Assembly: GCF_012912105.1 (NCBI RefSeq) | Contig: NZ_QMEA01000014.1 | Span: 16,551-80,550 of the forward strand | Length of the DNA stretch: 64,000 nucleotides | Direction of reading: 5' to 3' | DNA from: Brasilonema sp. UFV-L1 | GTDB taxonomy: Bacteria > Cyanobacteriota > Cyanobacteriia > Cyanobacteriales > Nostocaceae | Shown: piece after piece, positions 25,350 to 35,200 of the stretch | Numbering within the stretch: position 1 is the stretch's first letter | How the letters are laid out: each line of letters begins with the position of its first letter | Notes under the pieces: model-generated | Database searches by the model: none | The model's input: the letters and a program-made list of their open reading frames with translations, nothing else | What the model was told of the DNA's origin: nothing | Position numbers and translations under genes: made by a program

Positions 25350-27656
25350 TTACAGACGTGCTGTTGACAGTAAGGCGATTGGATTGACTGCACCTTTGCC
25401 ACTCGGATGAATTTCAAAGTGAGTGTGTGGACCTGTGCTAAAGCCTGTGCTACCCATTAAAGCAATTGTTTGACCTTGGCGTACCTGTTGACCAGGCTGC
25501 ACCAAAAGCTTGCTATTATGGCCATAGCGAGTCATGCTACCATCAGGATGGCGAATATCCACAAGATTGCCATAGCCACCACTGTTCCAACTAGCCTTTT
25601 CTACGACGCCGTCGGCTGATGCGTAAATGGGCGTGCCAGTTGAGTTAGCAATGTCAATTCCCCTGTGCATTCTTCCCCAACGCCAGCCATAACCAGAGGT
25701 CAAAGTACCTTTTGCTGGCCACATATAAGCTGCAGTAGAAGTAGATGGAGGTGCTGTATTCTCGTCAATCGGTCTTGGTAGGTATCTATCCACTGCTGCT
25801 AAAGGTGGTAACTGTGGAGAAACTGTACTTCCCCGCAGAGAACCAAGGGAACGAGAGGCATCGATACCCATAGAAGGTGTTACTATCGCTCGATTTGGTA
25901 GCAGTTCTGGATTAATTGGATCGTTTGCAGGTCTTTGATTAGCCCGGTACGCTGGCCTACCTGGTTGACTACCATAATTAGGTGCTAGTGGTCTGGGAAC
26001 AAGTATCGGCACTGCAGTGTTGTTCTGTCCATTCACAGGTATTTGCACTGTACCACTATTTGGTCTAGGAACAGAAATTGGTACCGCACCATGATTTTGA
26101 TTGGAAACAGGAACCGCTACTGGGACCTTATTCGCTTCATTCCCCTCTGGCACAACTATACTACTACCTGCTTGCTGAGAGCGGTATTTCTCCCGCAATT
26201 TTTCAATCTCCAATTGCAAACTGCGGAGACGTTGATTGCTTTTTACCTGTTTTTCTGTTGTAGCAGTTGGTCTTTGTGCCAATTGAGCTTCTGTAAAAAC
26301 TTTTGGCACTGGGGTGTCACCACCCATACCATAATAAGATGTAGTCGTACTAGAAGTTTGGGTATTTGTAATATTATTTTCTGTTAAGTTAGCGGTCGTT
26401 GATTGAATGTATGACAGAAACTGGGTGTTACCAAGTACTGGTGTCGGAACAGTGACACTACGATTGTTGGCGATGAGTGAGTGTGGATTTGTGTCGCCTA
26501 CGTTAGTCGTACGACTCACTCCAACAGGACTTGATTCCATTGCGACAGCTGACGGTGTCGTATCGCTGTTTTCTGCGACAGGAATGGAGAGTTTTTGGCT
26601 AATTTGCAGCTGATGAGGGTTGTTGAGGTGATTTGCCTTTACCAGTTCTGAAACCGAAACACCATAATCACTGGCGATCGCCCCTATTGTATCTCCTGGT
26701 TTCACCTCGTATGTTGCAATTGCTGTTTGTGCGATGACTGTTGCTGGTGCAATCACTGCTACTGAGGCTGGTTCTGTTGGAAAGCGTACCTCTGACTTTT
26801 GCTTTAACTTCGATACGAGCCTTGCTCGGCTTGGATCGCTAGTCGTGGAAGACGACTGCTCAGTAGCAGTGATTGTACTTGTCTGTGGCATTTTCTCTGC
26901 CACAGCCATTGGCTGTACGAACTGAGTCGAGCTTTGTTGTGATAAATTTTTGCTTTCCTCAGCTCGCCATTTTACCAGACTTTGTCTTAAACGGTTCGAT
27001 TTTTCCTGTAATCGGTTGAGCGCATATTCTTGTTGCGCTTTCAGTTGGGTATTGACTTCTGATTCTACTGTTCTTGGTTGAGCAGATACAGAGGACACGC
27101 TTTGCATGTTATTCACAATACCATTAGCATGAGATGGTGTTTGTATCCCCTGCTTTCTGGACTGTTGTAAATTATTTTTTTCCCAGGCAATGCTTTGTTT
27201 CTCTGTTGCTTTCGGTGAGTTTGGAATTCCTCCTGGTAAAGAGGTTGGCGCTGACATCTTGCTTGCTGCAACTTGCCATTTCGCCCTCAGTTCGTTTACC
27301 TGGGAAATTGCTGTTGGTTCTACGACTACAGGATTTTCCGGTACGCTCACTGAAGAGACAGCTTGTGACTCTAGTTTCTTTATGGTTGAAAACTTCACCT
27401 CAGCATCAGAAGCAGGAATTGTTGAGGCTGTCTTTTGATTACCTAACGCTTCTGCTGCACCAGCTTGATCGCTTTGTCGAGTCACCAAAAGGCTAGTTGC
27501 TCCCATTGATATTGCCAAGCCAATCATCGCGGCTGTTGTTGGCACTCGACATTGGTTAACTCTTGGATTCACTGCGTCTATCAGTTCCACTGGAACATCA
27601 TCGCCTGGGGTGTTTTCCAACTCAGCTTTTACTTTTTTCTTCAATGCTCGTTTCAA
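25350..27656 (-). CDS. LysM and M23-peptidase cell-wall hydrolase
   Basis: A 768-residue protein. After a cytoplasmic N-terminus there is one membrane/signal-anchor helix (about 40-60, MIGLAISMGATSLLV), then long Gln/Ser/Val-rich disordered and coiled stretches. A LysM domain follows (YEVKPGDTIGAIASDYGVSV, about 315-360) that binds peptidoglycan glycan strands. The C-terminal M23 domain (about 650-760) has HRGID, GYGNLVDIRH, RYGHNS and HTHFEIH, that is the HxxxD and HxH zinc ligands of an active endopeptidase. It probably cleaves peptide cross-links in the wall during growth or division. Proline/valine repeats VPVSNQNHGAVPISVPRP form the linker. The terminator at 25281-25311 ends the transcript. 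Confidence 0.92.
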   Translation of the reverse strand: MKRALKKKVKAELENTPGDDVPVELIDAVNPRVNQCRVPTTAAMIGLAISMGATSLLVTRQSDQAGAAEALGNQKTASTIPASDAEVKFSTIKKLESQAVSSVSVPENPVVVEPTAISQVNELRAKWQVAASKMSAPTSLPGGIPNSPKATEKQSIAWEKNNLQQSRKQGIQTPSHANGIVNNMQSVSSVSAQPRTVESEVNTQLKAQQEYALNRLQEKSNRLRQSLVKWRAEESKNLSQQSSTQFVQPMAVAEKMPQTSTITATEQSSSTTSDPSRARLVSKLKQKSEVRFPTEPASVAVIAPATVIAQTAIATYEVKPGDTIGAIASDYGVSVSELVKANHLNNPHQLQISQKLSIPVAENSDTTPSAVAMESSPVGVSRTTNVGDTNPHSLIANNRSVTVPTPVLGNTQFLSYIQSTTANLTENNITNTQTSSTTTSYYGMGGDTPVPKVFTEAQLAQRPTATTEKQVKSNQRLRSLQLEIEKLREKYRSQQAGSSIVVPEGNEANKVPVAVPVSNQNHGAVPISVPRPNSGTVQIPVNGQNNTAVPILVPRPLAPNYGSQPGRPAYRANQRPANDPINPELLPNRAIVTPSMGIDASRSLGSLRGSTVSPQLPPLAAVDRYLPRPIDENTAPPSTSTAAYMWPAKGTLTSGYGWRWGRMHRGIDIANSTGTPIYASADGVVEKASWNSGGYGNLVDIRHPDGSMTRYGHNSKLLVQPGQQVRQGQTIALMGSTGFSTGPHTHFEIHPSGKGAVNPIALLSTARL

Positions 27657-28364
27657 AGACGACCTCCTATGAATACGCTTTGCTTGACTGACCTCAAGTT
27701 TCCTGTCTGAATACTAGTCAACGATTTAGATCACCACAAGCAATAGATAAATATCATATACGTCAGATATACTTACGCAAGATTAACCCGGTTCTTTGAT
27801 TTAGACAAGTTAACACCATAACTATTAAATAGTAAATTTGAGTCAATTTGTGCCTAACTTGCCTTGTCTACCTTAAATCTTTTATTCCATAGACCATCTC
27901 AGTTTTCTGTAAATTTTGCGCCTTCATTGCTAAAGCTACCTGACTGACAATGACATATTAGCCATGCTTTCTGTTGCTTTGAGCACTTTGAGCCGTTGGA
28001 TACTGCGACTTCATCGAATAGTGTGACACCCTGCTGTAAATATATTTCAGAGCTTTTCCACGCCATCCGTCTCTTCCACACGAGACTTTACGTTTCTTCT
28101 TCCCCAAAAACAACCGTATTAACGCGCAGATTTTTTTAGCTGAAATTCAAATAACACATGACTCATGTTAGCCCAAATGCTTGATATGACTTGTTTGTGA
28201 TGTTTTTATTGCTGACTTCATAGTAAATTTCAATTTACAAAAATCTATCATTCAACATCAACGTTACTTGAAATTTCCTATAGAAATTTCTTATATTTAA
28301 TTTTTCCATCATCTGCAGTTATGACTCTTCATTACTTGTAGCATATGTCACGATTCATTTAGAA
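27657..28364. other. Gene-free region upstream of the M23 gene
   Basis: About 700 bases with no credible gene; a 60-codon minus frame at 27899-28081 shows no motif. At 27771 there is a single ACTTACGCA followed by an AACCCGGTTCTTTGA stretch, resembling one end of the MITE-like repeat family found intact at 47505-47593. The M23 promoter should lie near 27660-27760. Confidence 0.45.
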
Positions 28365-28841
28365 TTACTCTAACCCCAACTGACGGCGAGCTTCAAAAAG
28401 ACCGACTGCTACACTCACCGAAAGATTTAAGCTGCGAACATTTGATTCGGTCATGGGAATGTAGAGAGTAACCTCACAAGCTGATATCACCTCAAGTGGT
28501 AAGCCTGTGGTTTCACAACCGAACAGCAACCAATCATTCGATTGAAACTGAACATCTAAGTACTTACAACGACCTTTGACACTAAAACCTAACAGTCTTC
28601 CGCCACGTGCCTGATGTACAGACTTAAAGGCTTTTAGGGATTCGTGATAGTGCAGTTTAACGTAAGGCCAGTAATCTAAGCCAGCTCTTTTGAGGTAGCG
28701 ATCGCTAATTTCAAATCCCAAAGGTCCTACCAAGTGTAATTCAGTGTCTGTGGCAGCACAAGTGCGAGCAATATTACCTGTATTTGGAGGTATGAGCGGA
28801 TTCACTAAAACGACCTGTGGCATTGGCGGAGAAATAAACAA
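28365..28841 (-). CDS. trmL: tRNA (cytidine/uridine-34 2'-O)-methyltransferase
   Basis: A 158-residue SPOUT methyltransferase that 2'-O-methylates the wobble nucleotide of tRNA-Leu isoacceptors. All three family motifs are visible: NTGNIARTCAATDTELHLVG, LLFGCETTGLP and PMTESNVRSLNLSVSVAVGL, the last two forming the SAM-binding trefoil knot. Length fits TrmL (about 155). The Met seven codons in (28823; MPQVVLVNP) is the likelier start because homologues begin there. Cytoplasmic, single gene. Confidence 0.93.
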   Translation of the reverse strand: MFISPPMPQVVLVNPLIPPNTGNIARTCAATDTELHLVGPLGFEISDRYLKRAGLDYWPYVKLHYHESLKAFKSVHQARGGRLLGFSVKGRCKYLDVQFQSNDWLLFGCETTGLPLEVISACEVTLYIPMTESNVRSLNLSVSVAVGLFEARRQLGLE

Positions 28842-29092
28842 TATTGATGAAAAACAATTTCTGATATTTTATAAATCTACCTTAAGATATAATATTTATA
28901 TAATTTTTATTAATGTTTTTCATCTCTGTCTATTGATTAGAAATTTTAAACATTTATGAAACAAATCTCAGAATCTCTGAGAGATATCTGAGATACATTA
29001 AGATTTCTCAATTTATGTGTCGTTATTTTGAGTTAAACTGATGCTTAGCACAAAATAGTATCGTCAGCGACGAAGAATTGATGAAGTTCTGA

Positions 29093-30229
29093 CTAAGCAA
29101 CTAGAAGAGAACACAATTTGTCTTCTAGTTCCATTTCGCGTTCTATTGTTGTACGGATAGCTTGAGTGATAACGTGTTTTTCACTCAAGCCTAGTGCATG
29201 TAGTTGCAGCCATTGTTGAGCTTCGTTACCTTCACGCAGGATTTTTTGTAATGGTGAAAGGAAACAAGCAAAGCCATGCTGTTTCGCGATCGCCCAAACG
29301 TCTTGATAAATTTCGGCAATCCAATCTCTGGCTAAAATGCTGCTACCATCTTGCCAATGGGTGAGTTGAGCATCAAGGCTAGAAGTTGCGGCTGCGGATT
29401 CGTTGGCGTAGCTTAAAAAGACAAGTTCGTCTGGCGAGAAGCTGCTTTGGGTTAATGGATCAAGATCGGGATTTTTGATAACTTGGATTAAACGCGCTTC
29501 TAATAAGGCTGTGATTGCTAGTAAAGCAATTGGATCTGTGATGAGATCGCAAATTCGTAGTTCAAGGCGATTTAAATCATAAGGGCGGCGATCGCCATTT
29601 GGTCGAACTGACACCCAAAGATGACGAACATTTTGCATCCCTCCAGCCATCAGCTGGTTTTCCACCCATTCAATGTGGTGGGCGTGGCTTTCAAATAACG
29701 GTACTTGAGAAGGCGTTTGCGGAAACACACTCCAGCGTGTGGAATGGTAACCTGTTGTTTTGCCATTGAGGAAGGGAGACGACGCACTTAAGGCAAGAAA
29801 TAAAGGTGCTTCTTGCCTAATCACCCGACACGCCCGCATTAAGACTTCTGGATTGCTAATTCCTATATTGATGTGAATGCTGGCGGTCACGACTTTGGTA
29901 CCATATGTTTGTTCAATGTAGTCGTGATAGGGGTTTGTTGGATCAGAGCGAAAAAAGCGATCGCCTCCACCTAAAGATAGAGTGCTTCCTGGAATGAGCG
30001 TGTAATCACCCAATTCCTTGATAAAGTTCCTGAGTTTGAGCCGGGGACGCAACAAGGCACATAAAAGCTGATCGTAATTTCGTGCTGGTGCTGTTATGTA
30101 TTCTACATTTCGACTATCTGGCTCTCGGACAAATCCATCCAAAGATGCAACAATCTTGTCGGAGAGTCCGACGATATCACCACTGGGCGTGCCAGTGTAC
30201 ATCTCAATTTCAAAGCCTTTCAATAGCAC
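29093..30229 (-). CDS. gshA: Glutamate-cysteine ligase, cyanobacterial type
   Basis: A 378-residue enzyme catalysing the first step of glutathione synthesis, ATP-dependent joining of glutamate and cysteine. The opening MLLKGFEIEMYTG contains the metal/glutamate-binding GFEIE signature. Other conserved pieces are YHDYIEQTYGTKVVTASIHI, LALSASSPFLNG, RPNGDRRPYDLNRLELRICD and LARDWIAEIY. Length and sequence fit the cyanobacterial gshA group, separate from the enteric enzyme. gshB is not in the window. The upstream region (30230-30395) separates it from divergent genes. Confidence 0.9.
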   Translation of the reverse strand: MLLKGFEIEMYTGTPSGDIVGLSDKIVASLDGFVREPDSRNVEYITAPARNYDQLLCALLRPRLKLRNFIKELGDYTLIPGSTLSLGGGDRFFRSDPTNPYHDYIEQTYGTKVVTASIHINIGISNPEVLMRACRVIRQEAPLFLALSASSPFLNGKTTGYHSTRWSVFPQTPSQVPLFESHAHHIEWVENQLMAGGMQNVRHLWVSVRPNGDRRPYDLNRLELRICDLITDPIALLAITALLEARLIQVIKNPDLDPLTQSSFSPDELVFLSYANESAAATSSLDAQLTHWQDGSSILARDWIAEIYQDVWAIAKQHGFACFLSPLQKILREGNEAQQWLQLHALGLSEKHVITQAIRTTIEREMELEDKLCSLLVA

Positions 30230-30395
30230 TGGTTTGTTCTCCTCGGCTCTCCCTACTTCTAGATTGTATCGAAGGCAACGAAATTCTGCTTATGACGTTA
30301 GGGTTAATTAACACTATCCTCAATTTAAGCCCCAAGATGGTGTGTACTTCCAACAGCACAGTTTAAGCTCAGACGTGTAAGGTTGTGGAAAAATT

Positions 30396-30617
30396 ATGTC
30401 TAGCAACGAAACGACTCCTAATCAAGCTGAAAAAACAAATCCACAAAGTGAGGAATCACAATTAAGTCCCGAAATGCGTGACTTAATTAAACATCCTCCA
30501 AAAATGGATGATGTCATGCTGAATCTGTCGCCAGAAGAACGTCGGGGGAATCCAGCTGTAGTACCAGAAATGCTAGATGAACCAAGCGATGAAATCATTG
30601 GCTTTACTAAAGAGTAG
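30396..30617 (+). CDS. Small acidic hypothetical protein, 73 residues
   Basis: A short hydrophilic protein (MSSNETTPNQAEKTNPQSEE, SQLSPEMRDLIKHPPKMDDV, ending DEIIGFTKE) with an N-terminal disordered half and a conserved-looking MRDLIKHPPKMDDVMLNLSP core. No membrane segment, no catalytic motif. I do not recognise a named family. It lies divergently from gshA and 48 bases before the deacetylase gene on the same strand, so the two may be co-transcribed. Confidence 0.7.
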   Translation: MSSNETTPNQAEKTNPQSEESQLSPEMRDLIKHPPKMDDVMLNLSPEERRGNPAVVPEMLDEPSDEIIGFTKE

Positions 30618-30665
30618 TCAGTATACAATTTCAATTAGTATCTCACTGCTGACTTCAGTTGCTCT

Positions 30666-31583
30666 ATGTTGCCAGTCATCTATTCCGATGAGTTTCTGGA
30701 TCACAAGACTGGATCTTTCCATCCAGAAAAACCAGAACGTTTGACGGCGATCGCCACCGCCTTGAAAGACGCTGCATTTGCACAACACATTGAATGGCGC
30801 TTACCCACTCCACCCCAAAAGCGTTCTGTCATTTCTGTGTTGGAACAAGCACACACCCGGCGTTACATCAAAAAAGTTCAAGAAATAGCTCTTTCTGGCG
30901 GCGGTTATTTGGATGGAGATACGCCTGTTTCTGCGCGCAGTTATGATGTTGCTTTGTTAGCGGTGAGTGCTTGGTTGGATGGAGTTGATGCTGTACTGGA
31001 AACTGGTAAACCAGCTTTTGTCTTAGCGCGTCCACCAGGACATCATGCTGAAAGTGATACGGGGATGGGGTTTTGCTTGTTTTCCAATGCGGCGATCGCT
31101 GCTCTTTATGCTCTACAACAACCAGCAATTAACCGTGTCGCCATCCTTGACTGGGATGTACATCACGGTAATGGTACGCAGGAAATAGTAGAAAAGTATT
31201 CACAAATTGCTTACTGTTCTCTGCATCAGTACCCGTGTTACCCAGGAACTGGACATCATACAGAGCATGGTTTTCATCAAAATGTGTTGAATTTGCCTTT
31301 TCCTCCTGGCAGTGATATCGAAATATACCAACCTATTTTTCAAAACAAGGTTTTGCCTTTTTTATCCAGTTTTCAGCCGGATTTACTGATTGTGAGTGCA
31401 GGTTACGACGCCAACGCTGATGATCCGTTGGCTAGTATCAATTTGCAACCGCAAGATTATGGTTTATTCACAGATTATTGTCTGGGAATAACTCGTAAAA
31501 TTCTGTTTGGCTTGGAAGGCGGTTACGATTTTGATACACTCTCCAAGTCGGTTGTTGCAACAATTGAGCGCTGTGTCGCATGA
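30666..31583 (+). CDS. Histone deacetylase family (acetoin utilisation-type) protein
   Basis: A 305-residue zinc-dependent deacetylase-fold protein. Conserved features: YHPEKPER-like SFHPEKPERLTAI at the start, the HHAE pair in RPPGHHAESDTGMGFCLF, the DWDVHHGNGTQ zinc/charge-relay motif, and SAGYDANADDPLA plus GLEGGYDFD near the end. Metal ligands (Asp-His-Asp) are intact, so it should be active. Bacterial members remove acetyl or other acyl groups from proteins or polyamines; the substrate here is unknown. Cytoplasmic. Confidence 0.93.
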   Translation: MLPVIYSDEFLDHKTGSFHPEKPERLTAIATALKDAAFAQHIEWRLPTPPQKRSVISVLEQAHTRRYIKKVQEIALSGGGYLDGDTPVSARSYDVALLAVSAWLDGVDAVLETGKPAFVLARPPGHHAESDTGMGFCLFSNAAIAALYALQQPAINRVAILDWDVHHGNGTQEIVEKYSQIAYCSLHQYPCYPGTGHHTEHGFHQNVLNLPFPPGSDIEIYQPIFQNKVLPFLSSFQPDLLIVSAGYDANADDPLASINLQPQDYGLFTDYCLGITRKILFGLEGGYDFDTLSKSVVATIERCVA

Positions 31584-31658
31584 GAAGTCAGTAGACTTGT
31601 TCGCAGTGCAAAATTGTAGAAAAAATCTCATGATAAACTTAATTAATAATCAAGAGTT

Positions 31659-31819
31659 ATAAGTAAGTCGGCACAAATAAACCGAAGCATGTAACAGAAT
31701 GTAAAGTACGCCAAATCCTTGTGATTGCTACCCTGCGGGAAGCCCCCTCCGGGGTCTACGTTTCACTCCGTTCCACTCGCTGCGGACATACCTTGAAATT
31801 TTTACGCCGACTTACTTAT
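31659..31819. mobile_element. 161-bp MITE-like element with 14-bp inverted ends
   Basis: ATAAGTAAGTCGGC (31659-31672) and GCCGACTTACTTAT (31806-31819) are exact inverted repeats bounding 161 bases without coding potential. A lone copy of the same end lies at 51273-51286. The interior holds one copy of a 68-bp direct repeat. The structure fits a non-autonomous transposon; the parent family is not known to me. Confidence 0.65.
31723..31790 (+). repeat. 68-bp direct repeat, copy 1
   Basis: Exactly identical over 68 bases to 31913-31980 (GATTGCTACCCTGCGGGAAG ... TCGCTGCGGACATA). GC-rich and palindromic in part (CCCCCTCCGGGG). It lies inside the MITE-like element, whereas copy 2 lies outside. Confidence 0.85.
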
Positions 31820-31912
31820 CATGTCCGCTTAAATGCTTGTCCGCAGCGTTAGCGTAGCGTGCCCGGAGGGCATACGTAGCGATAGCGGAGTGAAGCAATC
31901 CCAGACTCTCGC

Positions 31913-31980
31913 GATTGCTACCCTGCGGGAAGCCCCCTCCGGGGTCTACGTTTCACTCCGTTCCACTCGCTGCGGACATA
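31913..31980 (+). repeat. 68-bp direct repeat, copy 2
   Basis: Exact copy of 31723-31790, 190 bases downstream. Between the copies is GCAGCGTTAGCGTAGCGTG-type palindromic repeat sequence. The whole 31584-32131 interval carries no gene. Confidence 0.85.
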
Positions 31981-32131
31981 TCACAAGTAATTTGCCGGAC
32001 ATGGTATTAAACCAATAACCAAACAGATCAATCGCTCTAAAATTTATAAGTTTGTCCGAAACCAGACATTGTACATTTGTAGATTTGTTTGGATACAATT
32101 TTTTCTACAAGCTTTAAACTCTGTAAAACTG

Positions 32132-32281
32132 ATGCACATTAGTATCGCTGACGATATCAAGAAACGCTTTCACGCAGCCTGTGCTATCCGTGGGCTGAAG
32201 ATGAGCCAAGTGATAACTGAACTAGTTGAACAGTGGTTAAAAACAAACGAAGTTACTTCATCGAGTGATCCCAAAGCCTGA
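32132..32281 (+). CDS. Small ribbon-helix-helix (ParG/CopG-like) protein
   Basis: From the ATG at 32132 the product is 49 residues (MHISIADDIKKRFHAACAIR, then GLKMSQVITELVEQWLKTNE). A short beta-strand followed by two helices, with FHAACAIRGLKMSQVITELV, fits an RHH DNA-binding dimerisation unit as in ParG or antitoxins. The frame extends back to 32069, but that part is hydrophobic and probably not translated. The stop overlaps the ATG of the CHAT-TPR gene by one base, so the two are translationally coupled, like regulator/effector pairs. Likely role: autoregulation of the pair; inferred. Confidence 0.75.
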   Translation: MHISIADDIKKRFHAACAIRGLKMSQVITELVEQWLKTNEVTSSSDPKA

Positions 32282-35200
32282 TGAAGAAGATTTTAATTTT
32301 ATCAGCCAATCCTATAAATACAAATAACTTGCGCTTGGATGAAGAAGTACGAGAAATTCAAGCAGCGTGGGAACGCGCCCTCAATAGAGAAAATTTTGAA
32401 TTGATTAATAAAGGTGCAGTTCGTATTGATGAGTTGCGTCGTACATTGTTAGATCATAAACCACAAATAGTACATTTTTCCGGTCACGGTACTGGGACAA
32501 ATGGCTTAGTTCTGGAAAATAACTCAGGTGAGGCGCAAATAGTAAGTACGCAATCACTCTCACGTTTTTTTGAGTTATCAAAAGAGCAAGTAGAGTGTGT
32601 TTTACTAAACGCTTGCTATTCCGAGACTCAAGCTGAAGCAATTTTTCAACATATTGATTGTGTCATTGGTATGGGACAATCTATTCCAGACAATTCTGCT
32701 ATCCTTTTTTCCAAAGGATTTTATGATGCTATTTTTGGTGGCAGAAACTACGCAGATGCTTTTAAATTTGGTTGTAATAATATAGATTTAAATAATCTTT
32801 CGGAATTTAATACTCCCACAATAAAAATTAGACATAGAGATTTTAGTCCGGAAGACTCAATCACAACTCAACCATATACACCGTTGTTCTTTATTGGCAC
32901 GGTAGTATTTGGTTTGATAATTAGTTTACTAGGACTTTTCCGGTTAGTACTTAACGATTATGGATTAATAACTCGTATTTTACTAGGTTTTGGTCTCATT
33001 ATTTTTTGGCTCTGTTGTGCATACATCTACTATCCCTCAAGTCGAATTGCTGGTTTTAATATCAATTTCTTTAGACGATTCAAACAATACAAAAAATTAC
33101 GGCGTTTGGCTCTAGCAGGGATGGTGATTATACCTCTTTGGGGTATAACTGGATTTTATATATTGGAACTCCCAACCAAAGACATTATTGTTCTTCTCGC
33201 TGATTTTGAAACTTCTGCTGAGCAAAAAAACTATCGTGTGACTCAAAATATCTTTAATAAGCTAAATGATGCCTTTCAACAATATCCTGATGTCAAACTA
33301 CAACGTTTAAACAAAATAATTACTAACCGTCAAGATGCCGTTAGTGAAGGAGAAAGTCAGAAAGCTAGTATTGTCATCTGGGGTAATTATGGCGTAACAA
33401 GTACAAATACACAGTTGAGTCCACATTTTGAAGTATTGCAAACCTTAGAATACTTACCTGAAATAGGTTCGTTAGAACAGACGGCTAGCATCTCTGAATT
33501 AAATAGTTTTCAATTGCAATTACGTCTTTCAAAACAGATGAGTTATTTGACTCATTTTACTGTGGGATTAATTCGTTACAGAGTTAGTGATTGGGAAAAA
33601 GCTATAACCAATTTTAGCGAAGCTTTGGAACAGGGGGATGATTCAAACAAAGCGTTAAACCAGAAAATAATCTACTTTTACCGAGGAACTTCTTACTTCT
33701 CTAAAAAAGACTATGACCGCGCTATAGCTGATTTTAACCAAGCTATTAAACTTGACCAAAACGATGCCTACGCTTACAACAACAGAGGAACTTCTTACTT
33801 CTCTAAAAAAGACTATGACCGCGCTATAGCTGATTTTAACCAAGCTATTAAACTTGACCCGAACGATGCCCTAGCTTACAAAAATCGAGGAAATTTTTAC
33901 GACGAAAAAAAAGACTATGACCGCGCTGTAGCTGATTATAACCAAGCTATTAAACTTAACCCAAATGATGCCCCAGCTTACAACAACCGAGGAGTTTCTT
34001 ACGCTAATAAAAAAGACGATGAACGCGCTATCGGTGATTATAACCAAGCTATTAAACTTGACCCGAACGATGCCAAAGCTTACTACAACCGAGGAGTTTC
34101 TTACGCCAATAAAAAAGACTATGACCGCGCTATAGCTGATTATAACCAAGCTATTAAACTTAACTCGAACTATGCCGCAGCTTACAACAACCGAGGACTT
34201 TCTTACGACAATAAAAAAGACTATGACCGCGCGATAGCTGATTTGAATCAAGCTATTAAACTTAACCCGAACTATGCCGCAGCTTACAACAACCGAGGAC
34301 TTTCTTATGCTAATAAAAAAGACTATGGCCGCGCTATAGCTGATTATAACCAAGCTATTAAACTTGACCAGAACTATGCCTCAGCTTACTACAACCGAGG
34401 ACTTTCTTACGACAATAAAAAAGACTATGACCGCGCGATAGCTGATTTGAATCAAGCTATTAAACTTAACCCGAACGATGCCACAGCTTACTACAATCGA
34501 GGACTTTCTTACGCCAATAAAAAAGATTATGACCACGCGATAGCTGATTTTAACCAAGCTATTAAACTTGACCCAAACGATGCCCTAGCTTACAACAACC
34601 GAGGACTTTCTTACAACAATAAAAAAGACTATGACCGCGCGATAGCTGATTATACCCAAGCTATTAAACTTGACCAGAACTATGCCTCAGCTTACTACAA
34701 CCGAGGACTTTCTTACGACAATAAAAAAGACTATGACCGCGCGATAGCTGATTTGAATCAAGCTATTAAACTTAACCCGAACGATGCCACAGCTTACTAC
34801 AATCGAGGACTTTCTTACGCCAATAAAAAAGATTATGACCACGCGATAGCTGATTTTAACCAAGCTATTAAACTTGACCCAAACGATGCCACAGCTTACT
34901 ACAACCGAGGACTTTCTTACGCCTATAAAAAAGACGATGACCACGCGATAGCTGATTATACCCAAGCTATTAAACTTGACCCGAACTATGCCGCAGCTTA
35001 CAACAACCGAGGATATTCTTATTTGTATAAAAAAGACTATGACCGTGCGATAGCTGATTTTAACCAAGCTATTAAACTTGACCCGAAGGATGCCGCAGCT
35101 TATGATAGCCGATGTGAGCTATACCGTATTAAGAAAGACTATGATCGTGCTATAGCCAATTGTAAGCAAGCTATAATACTTGACCCAAACTATGCCGCAG

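Noticed and set aside
31833..32018. 61-codon plus-strand frame in the repeat region
   Set aside because: Encoded by the 68-bp direct repeat and GCGTTAGCGTAGCG palindromes; not protein-like.
33655..35067. Long minus-strand frames (62, 160 and 126 codons) opposite the CHAT-TPR gene
   Set aside because: They are antisense shadows of the 102-bp TPR repeats (IVFFIGVRKSSVVVS-type periodic sequence) with no independent signal.
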